Positions 7,382 through 14,317 of a stretch of DNA of 14,317 nucleotides are shown here, piece after piece. Every line of letters begins with the position of its first letter. Within the stretch, counting starts at the first letter, position 1. The DNA lies in contig JAEUIB010000304.1 of the NCBI GenBank assembly GCA_016795255.1, positions 1-14,317 of the forward strand, in the 5' to 3' direction. The notes beneath the pieces are model-generated. The model made no database searches. It saw only the letters and a program-made list of their open reading frames with translations, and had not been told where the DNA came from. The DNA comes from Planctomycetota bacterium (GTDB lineage Bacteria > Planctomycetota > B15-G4 > JADJEK01). The translations under genes and the position numbers were made by a program.

Positions 7382-8444
7382 ACGACGCTCCGCCGCCCTC
7401 GGTGCGTGCGGCGTGGAGCTCGCCACCCATCTTGCGAGCGAACTCGCGCGAGATGTGCAGGCCGAGCCCGGTGCCGCGCGCCGCGGCGCTCTTCTGCGGG
7501 TCGCGGAAGTAGGCCTCGAACAAGTGCTCGGCCTCGTGCTGCGACAGGCCGACGCCGTGATCGCGGACCACGACGGACACGGTGTCGGGGTCCTTCGCGT
7601 TCGCGTCGATCTCGATCCGCGTGCCGGGAGCCGTGTACTTCAGCGCGTTCGAGACGAGGTTCGTGACGATCTGCACCGTGCGATCGCGGTCGCACCAGGT
7701 CATCAGGTCGGGCTTCACGCCGGCGAGCTCGAGCACGTGGCCCGACGAACGCGCGAGCATCGACATGCTCTCGAAGACCTCGGTGAGGATCGTCGCGATC
7801 GGGAAGCGACCGGTGCGCAGCTCGGCGCGCCCCGCGCGGATGCGGCTGATGTCGAGCAGTTCTTCGACGAGTCGCGCGAGTCGTTCGCTCTGACTGCGGA
7901 CGATCTCGAGGAACTGCATGCGGTCGGAGTCGTTCAGCTCGCCCTTGTAGTTGAGGAGGATCTCGGCGAACGAACGGATCGCGGCGAGCGGTGTGCGGAA
8001 CTCGTGCGCGACAACCGCGACGAACTCGTCGCGCGCCTTGTCGACCCGTGCGAGTTCGCTGCGAGCCCGCGCCAAGTCGGTCGCGCGATGACGCAGATCC
8101 TGCGTCAGCTCTTCGCGATGACGCGTCGAGGTTTCGATGTGTTCGAGGTACTCGCGCTCGAGGCGCTCGATCTGCCAGCGCAAGGATGCGACGCGGGGAT
8201 CCTCGGCCGGGATGCACCGCGTGGTCTCGCCGTCGTCGGGCGGGTTGCGCCGACGCTCGACGGGGTGGCGCAACACGAGCATGCCGGCGCCGACCGCGGC
8301 GGCGGCGACGCAGAGGGTCGCTGCCACGCGGACGAACGCGTCGTCCATGCTCCACGACGTGACGGCTTGAGCGAGCACCAGCACGCCCACGACGATCACG
8401 AGTCGCAGAGGTGCGCTGCGTCTGGGTTCGCGGCGAACGCTCAA
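7302..8444 (-). CDS. Membrane-anchored sensor histidine kinase
   Basis: A 380-residue kinase. Two hydrophobic helices (about 13-31 and 37-58) anchor it, with almost no extracytoplasmic loop, so the signal is likely sensed in the membrane or by a partner. A charged segment at 85-140 (LRWQIERLEREYLEHIE) looks like a coiled-coil linker. The phospho-accepting His147 is in the H-box VVAHEFRTPL, the N-box Asn266 in TNLVSNALKY, G1 is RDHGVGL (294-300) and G2 GTGLGL (324-329). There is no receiver domain and no response regulator next to it. The TTG start is chosen because a strong Shine-Dalgarno lies 5 nt before it and places the first membrane helix near the N-terminus. The poorly conserved last 26 codons overlap the helicase gene on the other strand. 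Confidence 0.93.
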   Translation of the reverse strand: MSVRREPRRSAPLRLVIVVGVLVLAQAVTSWSMDDAFVRVAATLCVAAAAVGAGMLVLRHPVERRRNPPDDGETTRCIPAEDPRVASLRWQIERLEREYLEHIETSTRHREELTQDLRHRATDLARARSELARVDKARDEFVAVVAHEFRTPLAAIRSFAEILLNYKGELNDSDRMQFLEIVRSQSERLARLVEELLDISRIRAGRAELRTGRFPIATILTEVFESMSMLARSSGHVLELAGVKPDLMTWCDRDRTVQIVTNLVSNALKYTAPGTRIEIDANAKDPDTVSVVVRDHGVGLSQHEAEHLFEAYFRDPQKSAAARGTGLGLHISREFARKMGGELHAARTEGGGASFTLLLPSQEPRSSEEPTTADAASRTL

Positions 8445-8449
8445 GCAGG

Positions 8450-8455
8450 CTCCTT
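8450..8455 (-). promoter_or_regulatory. Shine-Dalgarno AAGGAG deciding the TTG start of the kinase
   Basis: On the minus strand AAGGAG precedes TTG (8444..8442) by 5 nt. The match is strong and well spaced, which favours the rare TTG over any internal start and over the long upstream extension of another minus frame. Confidence 0.75.
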
Positions 8456-8615
8456 CGGTCCCCGAGCCGGGTTATCCGAGAGCCTGATCGGCACGGGGGG
8501 TGAAGGCGCTTGAGTCGGAAGAGTCGAAAGCTGGACCAAAGGCGGATGTCGTCGTCGGTCCGGGCGTCTCGGTCGCTTCGACGGCCGTGAAGAAATCCGG
8601 CGGCGGCCCCGATGG

Positions 8616-8671
8616 CCCTCGCCTCGCGGGCTCCATTCGGCCGGTTCACGGACGAGCCCACGAGGCGGGGG
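8616..8671 (-). terminator. Long hairpin directly after the permease-peptidase gene
   Basis: CCCTCGCCTCG (8616-8626) pairs with CGAGGCGGGGG (8661-8671), and inside it GGGCTC (8628-8633) pairs with GAGCCC (8654-8659). Together they make about 17 base pairs with one internal mismatch, one imperfect pair in the outer stem, and a 20-nt loop. The hairpin starts at the base next to the TGA of the gene ending at 8672. No T-run follows on the minus strand, so it may act as an mRNA 3'-end structure rather than as a classical intrinsic terminator. Confidence 0.5.
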
Positions 8672-11600
8672 TCAGAACCTCCAGATCGCGTTCTTCCGCT
8701 GCAGCATCAGGACGTTCGCGTCCGGGTCGACGACGACCGTCTCGGGTTCGAACGAGCAGTCGATCGTCACGGTTTCGTTCGCGCCGGCCGCCAACGTGAC
8801 CCGTGTTCGCGAGTCGCGGTACTCGGGTCGTCGCTCGCCGCGATCGTCGAACGCGTCGCCGCCGGCGGTCACCGCGACGTCGACGGTCACGGTGCCCGTC
8901 CCGGTGTTCGTGACGACGGCTTCGACGCGCGTCGTGCCGTCGTCCTGCGTCCGGCTGCGCACGTCGGTCACCGTGAACTGCGGCCGCACGACCTCGAAGT
9001 ACCACTGCTTCGCGAACGCGTCGAACGCGATCGGATCCGGCGCGTGCTCGCGCAGCACCGAGACGTAGTCCTCGATCAGCGGGAAGTCGGGGCCGTCCTT
9101 GAAGCGCGCGATGAACGCCCGACACGCCGCGAGGAAGCGCTCACGGCCGAGCAGACGCTCGGTCATCCAGCCGACCATGCCGCCCTTGTCGTAGAGGATC
9201 GTCGTGTCCCCGGACTTCGAGCCGTCGACCTTCGCGAGCGAGCGCTCGGCGTCGGCGACGTGACCGCGCGCGTAGCTGTCCTCGATGCCGAGGAAGAACT
9301 TGCGCCGGAAGAACTCGCCGCGGACGTGATCGATCAACAGCATCGTCGAGGTGTGGGCCATCCCTTCGGACAGGACGTCGCCGCCCGGACCTTCGCCGGG
9401 CGTCAGCATGTTGCCCCACCATTGGTGGGCGGCTTCGTGCGCGGTGACCATGAAGCCCATGCTGCCGCGCTCGTCGTCGTCGCCGAGGAAGCCGATGTCC
9501 TCCGAGAACGTGATGTTCGTCGGGAATCCCTGCGCGTAGCTCGACAGGCCCGGGAACTCGGACAGACGCAGCTCCGTCCACGGGAACGGCGCGAACCACT
9601 CGCTGAAATGTCGCCGCGCCGCTTCGAGGGCGCCGGTCATCGTCGCGATGTTCACCGTGTGGCGCGGGTCGTGATGGATCGCGACGCCGTCGCCGCGCGT
9701 GACGGCCCAGCGTCCGGCGACGAGGTTGAACAGTCGGATGCCGCGCGCGGACCACTCCATCGAGCGGCGTCCGTCGACGGTGGTGTCCGCGACGAGGTCC
9801 CCGACGAAGTTCGCCGTGAAGTCCTCCGGGCAGGTGACGACGCAATGCGCGTCGAACGGCCGGGCGACGCCGAACGCGGGCTCGACCTGTCCGAGCCAAT
9901 GGTCATCGGGGAAGACCTTCGGCTCGGTGGAGTTCTCGTCGTCGACGCCGAGGCCGGGCATGAATCCGAGCATCGGCACGAACGTCGGGCCGAACGCGGT
10001 CAGCACGACGCCCGACGGCACGATGAACTCTCCCATCGAGCCGCCGTTCTTCGAGATGCCGTCCGGCAGCGTGGCATCGTGCTCGAACGTCAGCGTGCAG
10101 GTGTCGTCGGGGCCGAGCGGTCGCTCGAGCTCGAACGCGTACAGCAGCTTCTTCTCGTCCATGCGCAGCGGCGGCGGATCGAGGCGCATCGTGACGTCGC
10201 GGTAGTGCGGGCCGATCGTCACGCAGAAGCGACGGAGCGGCGGGTCCTGGCCGCGCAGGGCGTAGCTGCCCGCGACGTGCGCGCGTCGTTCCGCGGGGAA
10301 CAGGTCGACTCGCAGGTCGACGTTGGCGACGCGGGGCGTCGGCGAATCGAGCCACGTCGCGACGTTCTGCCGCCAGTAGTCCTTGGCGGCGTCGCGCGCC
10401 GGCTCGCCGCCGTGGCCGTCGTGGATGTCGAGGGCGAGCGCGGTACCGACGCCGACGATCGGGACCATCGACGGCAGGAACGCGAGCGATCCGCGGAGCA
10501 AGCTCGCCGGCCGTAGGCGCCACAGCGTGCGGATCCCGTCGCGTTGACGACGCATGTGGAAGCGGACCGCGACCTGCACCAACAGCACGGCGACCAACAG
10601 CACGAGGACGCGATTCTGGATCAGCGCGGACCGATCGAGCTCGAACACGCTGATGTCGCTCCAGTTCACGGCTCCCCACAGGTGCCAATTGAACACCCAG
10701 TTCATGTGGCCGGTCTGTTGCGCCATGCCGGTCACGATCAACGCGCCGAGACCGACGCCGTACGTGACGTAGCGATTGCCGCTGACCGAATGGACCATCG
10801 CCGTGAACGCGGTGAACAGCAGCAGCGTGGGGGCGAGCAGCAGGCCGTAGACGAGGACGAACGGGGACGCGTCGAGCGGCAGCTTGCCTTCGTAGGCCAT
10901 CAGCGCGAGCCCGGTCAGCGCCGCGACGACGACGACGACCGCACCGACGAAGCTGTTCGCGAGGCATTTGCCGGTCAGCAGCGCCGCGGTCCGCACCGGA
11001 GTCGCGAACGCGATCGCATGCAGGCGCGTCGACAGGTCGCGCTCGAGGGACTCCGTGACGTAGAACAGCGCGAGCAGACAGACGAGCAGCGTGACGGTGT
11101 TGAACGAGCTCGCGGCGAATCCACCCGCCGTGACCAGCGACGTCATGCCGAGCCACTCCGAGCCGAACTGCGCCGACGAGACGGTCTGCAGCACGATCAG
11201 CGGCGTGAACAGGTAGAGACCGGGCGAGCGCAGGAGTTCGTGGAATTCGACGCGAGCGATCGCGAACGTCGTCGCGACGAAGCCCGGAGCCCGCGAGCGC
11301 ATGCCGAGGTCGGCGAGCCCTTCGCGCGTTCCCGACGTCGCGTCGCGCGCTCGGCCGTCGTCCCGCACCGCGGTCGTCGGCGAGACCGATCGTTGGACGC
11401 GACCTCGCGCGTCGGCGCGGATCGCGGAGACCGCCGCGCCGACGAGCCCGATCCCGAACGCGCCGATGGCGATGCGACTCGCGAGGAACACCGCGTCGAG
11501 CTCGACCGGACGCGTGTTGTAGAACTCGACGCCGCGATCGACCGCGAGGTACGTCTCGCGCAGCCATCGCACGCCGGCGGGATCCAGCCAGCCGAGCGCC

Positions 11601-12247
11601 GCGCTGAGTCGCGCGTCCAACCACACTGGATGCCAGTCCCACACGAACATCACGCACAGCATCACGAACGCGAGCGGCACGAAGAACACGAGGATCGGGC
11701 GACCGCTGCGCGCTCCGAGCCAGAACGACGCGCCGCAGAAGAACAGCAGCAGCGGGACTCCGAACGGCAGCAGCGAGCCGGCCCAGTGCGCGAGGACGAA
11801 CGGACCGCGCAGTTCCGCGTCGACGCTCGGCAGGTGGCAGACGGCCGCGGTGAACGCGACGTGCGCGATCAGCAGCAGGAGGTACGGGACGACGACGCCC
11901 AGGTACTTGCCGAAGACGTACTCGGCGGGCGTCAGCGGCGACGAGTACAGCAGCGGATCGACGTCGAGCTCGCGATCGCGGATCGGCGACATGCCGCCGG
12001 CGATCGCGAGGAACAAGCCGAGGAACAGCGACCACACCAGGGCGAACAGTTGCGTCGACGCGAACGCCGACGTGATCCACGCCTTCTTGCCGCCGACCGC
12101 GACGTCTCCGGCGCCGATCGACAGCGAGCCGGTGCTGAGCAGGAACGACGTCGCGAACAGCAGCACGAACGCGACCCAGAACAGCGGCCGCTTCCACTGG
12201 AAGGCGGCTTCGGCGCTGGCGACGGTGACGAGTCTGCGCGCGTTCAT
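8672..12247 (-). CDS. ABC-2 permease fused to M1-family metallopeptidase
   Basis: A 1191-residue membrane protein. Residues 1-610 hold about 13 hydrophobic helices in two similar ABC-2 permease modules (first about 20-276, second about 344-563, then a helix at 584-606 leading into the peptidase). Residues about 610-1191 form an extracytoplasmic M1-type gluzincin. The zinc motif HEAAH is at 937-941 (AHEAAHQWWGN), the third ligand is Glu961 (LSEGMAHT), and the probable catalytic Tyr1019 lies in YDKGG. The usual GAMEN exopeptidase motif is not seen; PGLSSYAQGFPTN (899-911) occupies the corresponding region. The last 100 residues (VVTNTGTGTVTVDVAV) look like a beta-sandwich. This matches the known class annotated as ABC transporter permease/M1 aminopeptidase; its substrate is not known. 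The ATG overlaps the TGA of the ATPase gene by 4 nt. A frame extension to 12565 is only a shadow of the ATPase gene. Confidence 0.92.
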   Translation of the reverse strand: MNARRLVTVASAEAAFQWKRPLFWVAFVLLFATSFLLSTGSLSIGAGDVAVGGKKAWITSAFASTQLFALVWSLFLGLFLAIAGGMSPIRDRELDVDPLLYSSPLTPAEYVFGKYLGVVVPYLLLLIAHVAFTAAVCHLPSVDAELRGPFVLAHWAGSLLPFGVPLLLFFCGASFWLGARSGRPILVFFVPLAFVMLCVMFVWDWHPVWLDARLSAALGWLDPAGVRWLRETYLAVDRGVEFYNTRPVELDAVFLASRIAIGAFGIGLVGAAVSAIRADARGRVQRSVSPTTAVRDDGRARDATSGTREGLADLGMRSRAPGFVATTFAIARVEFHELLRSPGLYLFTPLIVLQTVSSAQFGSEWLGMTSLVTAGGFAASSFNTVTLLVCLLALFYVTESLERDLSTRLHAIAFATPVRTAALLTGKCLANSFVGAVVVVVAALTGLALMAYEGKLPLDASPFVLVYGLLLAPTLLLFTAFTAMVHSVSGNRYVTYGVGLGALIVTGMAQQTGHMNWVFNWHLWGAVNWSDISVFELDRSALIQNRVLVLLVAVLLVQVAVRFHMRRQRDGIRTLWRLRPASLLRGSLAFLPSMVPIVGVGTALALDIHDGHGGEPARDAAKDYWRQNVATWLDSPTPRVANVDLRVDLFPAERRAHVAGSYALRGQDPPLRRFCVTIGPHYRDVTMRLDPPPLRMDEKKLLYAFELERPLGPDDTCTLTFEHDATLPDGISKNGGSMGEFIVPSGVVLTAFGPTFVPMLGFMPGLGVDDENSTEPKVFPDDHWLGQVEPAFGVARPFDAHCVVTCPEDFTANFVGDLVADTTVDGRRSMEWSARGIRLFNLVAGRWAVTRGDGVAIHHDPRHTVNIATMTGALEAARRHFSEWFAPFPWTELRLSEFPGLSSYAQGFPTNITFSEDIGFLGDDDERGSMGFMVTAHEAAHQWWGNMLTPGEGPGGDVLSEGMAHTSTMLLIDHVRGEFFRRKFFLGIEDSYARGHVADAERSLAKVDGSKSGDTTILYDKGGMVGWMTERLLGRERFLAACRAFIARFKDGPDFPLIEDYVSVLREHAPDPIAFDAFAKQWYFEVVRPQFTVTDVRSRTQDDGTTRVEAVVTNTGTGTVTVDVAVTAGGDAFDDRGERRPEYRDSRTRVTLAAGANETVTIDCSFEPETVVVDPDANVLMLQRKNAIWRF

Positions 12248-13158
12248 GCGGCGGCCGTCCCGGCGTCGGCGGCTCCGGACTTCGCGTCGTCCGCGCGATG
12301 CATCATCAGGAAGTACGCGTCCTCGAGCGTCGCTTGCGTCGTCGCGAAGCCGCTCGGCGGCGCGCCGTCGGGACAGTAGATGCGCATGCGCGCGTGGCCT
12401 TCGAACGGCAACGATTGCGTGACGACGTAGCGCGAACGGAGCGCGTCGATCTCGCCGGCAGCGGGGCGGCCTTCGGCGATGCGGCCCTTCAGCGTCTCGA
12501 GCGCGGCCGATGGAGAAGTCTGCGCGACGATGCGCCCCTTGCGGATGACGGCGAAGCGCGGGCACAGGATCGCGACGTCCTCGACGATGTGCGTCGACAG
12601 CAGCACGATGCGCTCGCTCGCGAGTTCGGCCAGCAGTCGATAGAAGCGCTGGCGCTCTTCGGGGTCGAGGCCGGCGGTCGGCTCGTCGACGATGATCAGT
12701 CGCGGGTCACCGGCCAGCGCTTGGGCGATCCCGAGGCGCTGACGCATGCCGCCCGAGTAGCCCTTGACCTTGCGCTTCGCGGCGTCGGCGAGGTTCACGC
12801 GTGCCAGCAGTTCGCGCGCGAGCTTCATCAGGCCCGACGGCGCGTGGACGCCCTTCAGCCGCAGCAGGAACGCGAGCATGTCCTCGCCGCTCAGGTGCGG
12901 GTAGAAGCCGAACTCCTGCGGGAGGTAGCCGAGTCGCATCGCGAGCGAGCGCGGATCGGCCAGCACGTCGACGCCGTCGAGCGTGATCGTGCCCGACGTC
13001 GGCTCGAGCAGGCCGGCGAGGATCTTCATCAGGGTGGATTTGCCGGCGCCGTTCGGGCCGAGCAGTCCGAACATGCCGTTCTCGATGTCGAGGGCGACGG
13101 ACTGCAATGCGGCGACGGGCCCGGGATAGACCTTCACCAGGTCTCGGACGACGAGCAT
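12244..13158 (-). CDS. ABC transporter ATP-binding protein
   Basis: A 304-residue ABC-2 type ATPase that should power the permease-peptidase encoded next. Visible motifs are Walker A GPNGAGKST (34-42), the Q-loop Gln81 (GYLPQEFGF), signature YSGGMRQR (134-141), Walker B LIIVDEP with Glu159, the D-loop AGLD and the switch His190 (LLSTHIVED). The C-terminal 90 residues after the nucleotide-binding fold form an extra domain seen in many export-type subunits and end in a low-complexity Ala/Gly/Asp tail. The ATG at 13158 is preferred to a GTG 8 codons upstream because GGAG lies 6 nt before it and the GTG has none. The TGA overlaps the ATG of the permease gene (ATGA). Together they make a two-gene exporter or membrane-remodelling unit; the cargo is unknown. 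Confidence 0.95.
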   Translation of the reverse strand: MLVVRDLVKVYPGPVAALQSVALDIENGMFGLLGPNGAGKSTLMKILAGLLEPTSGTITLDGVDVLADPRSLAMRLGYLPQEFGFYPHLSGEDMLAFLLRLKGVHAPSGLMKLARELLARVNLADAAKRKVKGYSGGMRQRLGIAQALAGDPRLIIVDEPTAGLDPEERQRFYRLLAELASERIVLLSTHIVEDVAILCPRFAVIRKGRIVAQTSPSAALETLKGRIAEGRPAAGEIDALRSRYVVTQSLPFEGHARMRIYCPDGAPPSGFATTQATLEDAYFLMMHRADDAKSGAADAGTAAA

Positions 13159-13164
13159 GCGGAA

Positions 13165-13168
13165 CTCC
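13165..13168 (-). promoter_or_regulatory. Shine-Dalgarno GGAG for the ABC ATPase
   Basis: GGAG on the minus strand lies 6 nt before the ATG at 13158..13156. It decides against the in-frame GTG at 13182, which has no purine-rich sequence in front of it. Confidence 0.6.
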
Positions 13169-13213
13169 AGGACGGTGCCCACCGCATGGAGGGCACGGCG
13201 AACGGGCAGCCGG

Positions 13214-13223
13214 ACGATAGAGT
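13214..13223. promoter_or_regulatory. Candidate overlapping divergent -10 boxes
   Basis: In the 107-nt gap between the ABC ATPase (minus) and the HAD gene (plus), TAGAGT (13218-13223, plus) and TATCGT (13219..13214, minus) both match TANNNT and share two bases. They would give leaders of roughly 35-50 nt in each direction. No convincing -35 is seen on either side, so this is a weak call. Confidence 0.3.
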
Positions 13224-13265
13224 TCCCGCCGAACTCGAACGGAACGACGGAGCCGGCGCGACCGC

Positions 13266-13916
13266 ATGCGGTTCAAGGGAGCGATCTTCGATCTCGACGG
13301 CACGCTCGTCGACAGCCTGCCGTCGATCGCGGCGGCGGTGAACCACGGATTGACGCAGTTGGAGCTGCCGACGCACGCGCAGAGCGCGGTCGGCCGCATG
13401 GTCGGCGAGGGTGTCCGAACGCTGTGCGAACGCGCGTTGCCGGCCTCGCGACCGGAACTGCTCGAGGACCTGCTGCGCCACGTGTGGAGCTACTACGAAG
13501 CGCATTTGCTCGATCGCACGAAGCCGTACGAAGGGATCGATGCGATGGTGCGCGAGCTCGCCGGTGCGGGCGCTCGACTCGGCGTGCTGTCGAACAAGCC
13601 CGACGTGCTGACGTGCCGCACGATCGCGGGGCTGGGCTGGTCGCCGTGGTTCAAAGCGGTCCGCGGCCAGATCGACGGGATCCCGAAGAAGCCGGATCCG
13701 GCCGGCGCGTTCTGGGTGCTCGGCGGGATCGGGCTCGAGCCGTCGGAGACGCTCTACGTCGGCGACACGGCGATCGACATGCGGACGGCGAAGGCCGCCG
13801 GCATGCCGTCGGTCGCCGTGACCTGGGGATTCCGCATGCGCGAGGAACTGGAGCGCGAGTCGCCGACCTGGATCGTCGACGATCCGGCGGAAATCGTCCG
13901 GATCGCTGCGCGATAG
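13266..13916 (+). CDS. gph: HAD hydrolase, phosphoglycolate phosphatase-like
   Basis: A 216-residue haloacid-dehalogenase phosphatase, of the length usual for Gph/PGP enzymes. Motif I is IFDLDGTLVDS (7-17), with nucleophile Asp9 and acid/base Asp11. Motif II is Ser109 in LGVLSNKPD. Motif III is Lys142 in IPKKPDP, and motif IV is YVGDTAIDM with Asp167 and Asp171. A helical cap of the C1 type lies between motifs I and II (about 18-90). The combination of DLDGTLVDS, LSNKP, KPDP and GDTAID fits 2-phosphoglycolate phosphatase, which removes the phosphate from phosphoglycolate arising from DNA repair or oxygenase activity. Related sugar-phosphate phosphatases such as PpaX-like enzymes cannot be excluded. 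The ATG has only a weak GGAG about 13 nt upstream. The gene is divergent from the ABC unit and followed directly by hairpins. Confidence 0.92.
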   Translation: MRFKGAIFDLDGTLVDSLPSIAAAVNHGLTQLELPTHAQSAVGRMVGEGVRTLCERALPASRPELLEDLLRHVWSYYEAHLLDRTKPYEGIDAMVRELAGAGARLGVLSNKPDVLTCRTIAGLGWSPWFKAVRGQIDGIPKKPDPAGAFWVLGGIGLEPSETLYVGDTAIDMRTAKAAGMPSVAVTWGFRMREELERESPTWIVDDPAEIVRIAAR

Positions 13917-14062
13917 GTACGGAGGCTCCGCCTCCGTACGCCAGGCCGGGGGCCGAAGGCCCCCGGGCCCCGTCACACAGAGGCCGAAGGCCGTACCTCC
14001 TTGCACCTCGCGAGAGGCGGGGGCACCGCCCCCGCCCCCCCGCGTTCGACCGCTTCGCGGTC
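13917..14062. repeat. Chain of five triloop palindromes
   Basis: Five inverted repeats with 3-nt loops lie in a row just after the HAD stop codon: 13917-13939 (10-bp perfect stem, loop TCC), 13946-13966 (9 bp, GAA), 13982-13992 (4 bp, GAA), 14016-14036 (9 bp, ACC) and 14048-14062 (6 bp, TTC). A small CCTC-GCGA-GAGG hairpin overlaps the fourth (14006-14017). The palindrome GGCCGAAGGCC occurs twice. The stretch has no gene. Such cores (GGCNNNGCC type) recall intergenic palindromic repeats of GC-rich genomes and may act as mRNA 3'-end structures. Confidence 0.8.
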
Positions 14063-14068
14063 TAACGA

Positions 14069-14108
14069 CCAAAAGGGGGCCTCACAAACGAGCGAGGCCC
14101 CCTTTTGG
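14069..14108. terminator. Bidirectional intrinsic terminator
   Basis: CCAAAAGGGGGCCTC (14069-14083) and GAGGCCCCCTTTTGG (14094-14108) form a perfect 15-bp stem with a 10-nt loop. The GC-rich inner stem is flanked by A4 on the left and T4 on the right, so RNA from either strand ends in a U-tract. On the plus strand it would end transcripts from the HAD gene. The symmetry suggests that a minus-strand transcript also arrives from the right. Confidence 0.88.
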
Positions 14109-14224
14109 AAATCCCCGCGCCCTTGAGTCGCGCGTGGGACGGACGCGAAGGGGAGCCGAACCCGAACGGACAGCGGAGTCGCCGCGGCCCCTCGAACGCA
14201 CGGGGCGACTTCTTCCGCGCGCGA
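14109..14224. other. Unassigned spacer after the terminator
   Basis: No gene of the local codon style is visible. An inverted repeat AGTCGCC (14177-14183) / GGCGACT (14204-14210) encloses a 20-nt loop. I looked for tRNA, tmRNA and other RNA-gene hallmarks and found none that hold. A structured RNA read from the minus strand and ended by the bidirectional terminator remains possible. Confidence 0.3.
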
Positions 14225-14317
14225 ATGATGCACGCACCTCTCAAAAACGCGGTTGTTCCGGCGCTCCTGCACGAGACGTATCAGCGGATCGTCGCATCCG
14301 TGCGGAACGAGCGAGGG
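14225..14317 (+). CDS. Possible start of a plus-strand gene, cut by the window edge
   Basis: From the double ATG at 14225/14228 a frame stays open for 31 codons to the edge and reads MMHAPLKNAVVPALLHE and onward. It has no Shine-Dalgarno and no TANNNT box close by, and the family is not recognisable. A competing reading is a minus-strand gene entering from the right and ending at the TGA 14283..14281 (last residues PRSFRTDATIR), which would fit the bidirectional terminator. The two cannot be separated from this window. Confidence 0.25.
   Translation, partial: MMHAPLKNAVVPALLHETYQRIVASVRNERG

Noticed and set aside
8456..8520. Sigma70 promoter upstream of the kinase at 8444
   Set aside because: GATAAC on the minus strand could be a -10, but at 16-18 nt upstream there is no -35-like sequence, so it was not listed as a feature.
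8612..10516. A 634-codon open frame on the plus strand, and another at 10544-12379
   Set aside because: Both are antisense to the permease-peptidase gene. Their translations are Arg/Glu/His-rich without any domain, as expected from the complement of high-GC3 codons.
13917..14108. CRISPR array
   Set aside because: The repeats are different self-complementary units of unequal size with no constant spacer, and no cas genes are near. The Cas4-like nuclease at 4272 belongs to the TM0106/Dna2 branch and has no cas neighbours.
13973..14272. A 99-codon minus-strand frame across the terminator region
   Set aside because: It would translate the terminator stem and several palindromes, starts with GTG lacking a Shine-Dalgarno, and its composition is not protein-like.
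14109..14317. tRNA or tmRNA gene near the right edge
   Set aside because: Some GTTCGGGTTC-like bases on the minus strand recall a T-arm, but no acceptor stem, anticodon arm or CCA end could be assembled.

Overview
The window is very GC-rich DNA. Its real genes end most codons in G or C, so long shadow frames run antisense to nearly every one of them. It reads as ordinary chromosome of a high-GC Gram-negative-type bacterium: there is a lipoprotein signal, a c-type cytochrome, membrane-anchored and hybrid histidine kinases, and a permease fused to an extracytoplasmic peptidase. The gene families would fit Myxococcota, Planctomycetota or a related lineage, but nothing here fixes the phylum. I see no tRNA, rRNA, insertion sequence, phage gene, integrase or CRISPR array.

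Layout. (1) Positions 171-997, minus strand: a YkgJ-type cysteine-cluster protein is coupled by a 4-nt overlap to a small c-type cytochrome lipoprotein. (2) Divergent from these, 1077-1976 is an exported TPR protein. (3) 2113-4242 is a soluble GAF-PAS-kinase-receiver hybrid histidine kinase. (4) 4272-7381 is a two-gene unit joined by a GTGA overlap: a Cas4/RecB-type Fe-S nuclease (TM0106-like) followed by a DNA2/NAM7-like superfamily 1 helicase. These two activities often occur in one polypeptide, so this looks like a split Dna2-like nuclease-helicase. (5) 7302-8444, minus strand: a membrane-anchored histidine kinase whose 3' end overlaps the helicase gene by 80 nt. (6) 8672-13158, minus strand: an ABC ATPase coupled by an ATGA overlap to a 1191-residue protein joining two ABC-2 permease modules to an M1 metallopeptidase domain. 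(7) Divergent from that, 13266-13916 is a phosphoglycolate-phosphatase-like HAD hydrolase. (8) 13917-14108 holds a chain of triloop palindromes ending in a near-perfect bidirectional terminator. The last 200 bases are unresolved.

How the genes work together. Three tight translational couplings (YkgJ/cytochrome, nuclease/helicase, ATPase/permease-peptidase) are the clearest functional units. The two kinases have no cognate DNA-binding regulator in the window. Two consecutive plus-strand genes (starts 2113 and 4272) lack a Shine-Dalgarno and share almost the same 13 bases at the start codon, just behind a TANNNT box, which suggests leaderless or very short-leader transcripts. I found no clearly new system. 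The split nuclease-helicase, with its apparently decayed RNase H-like region, and the palindrome chain are the parts most worth a second look.
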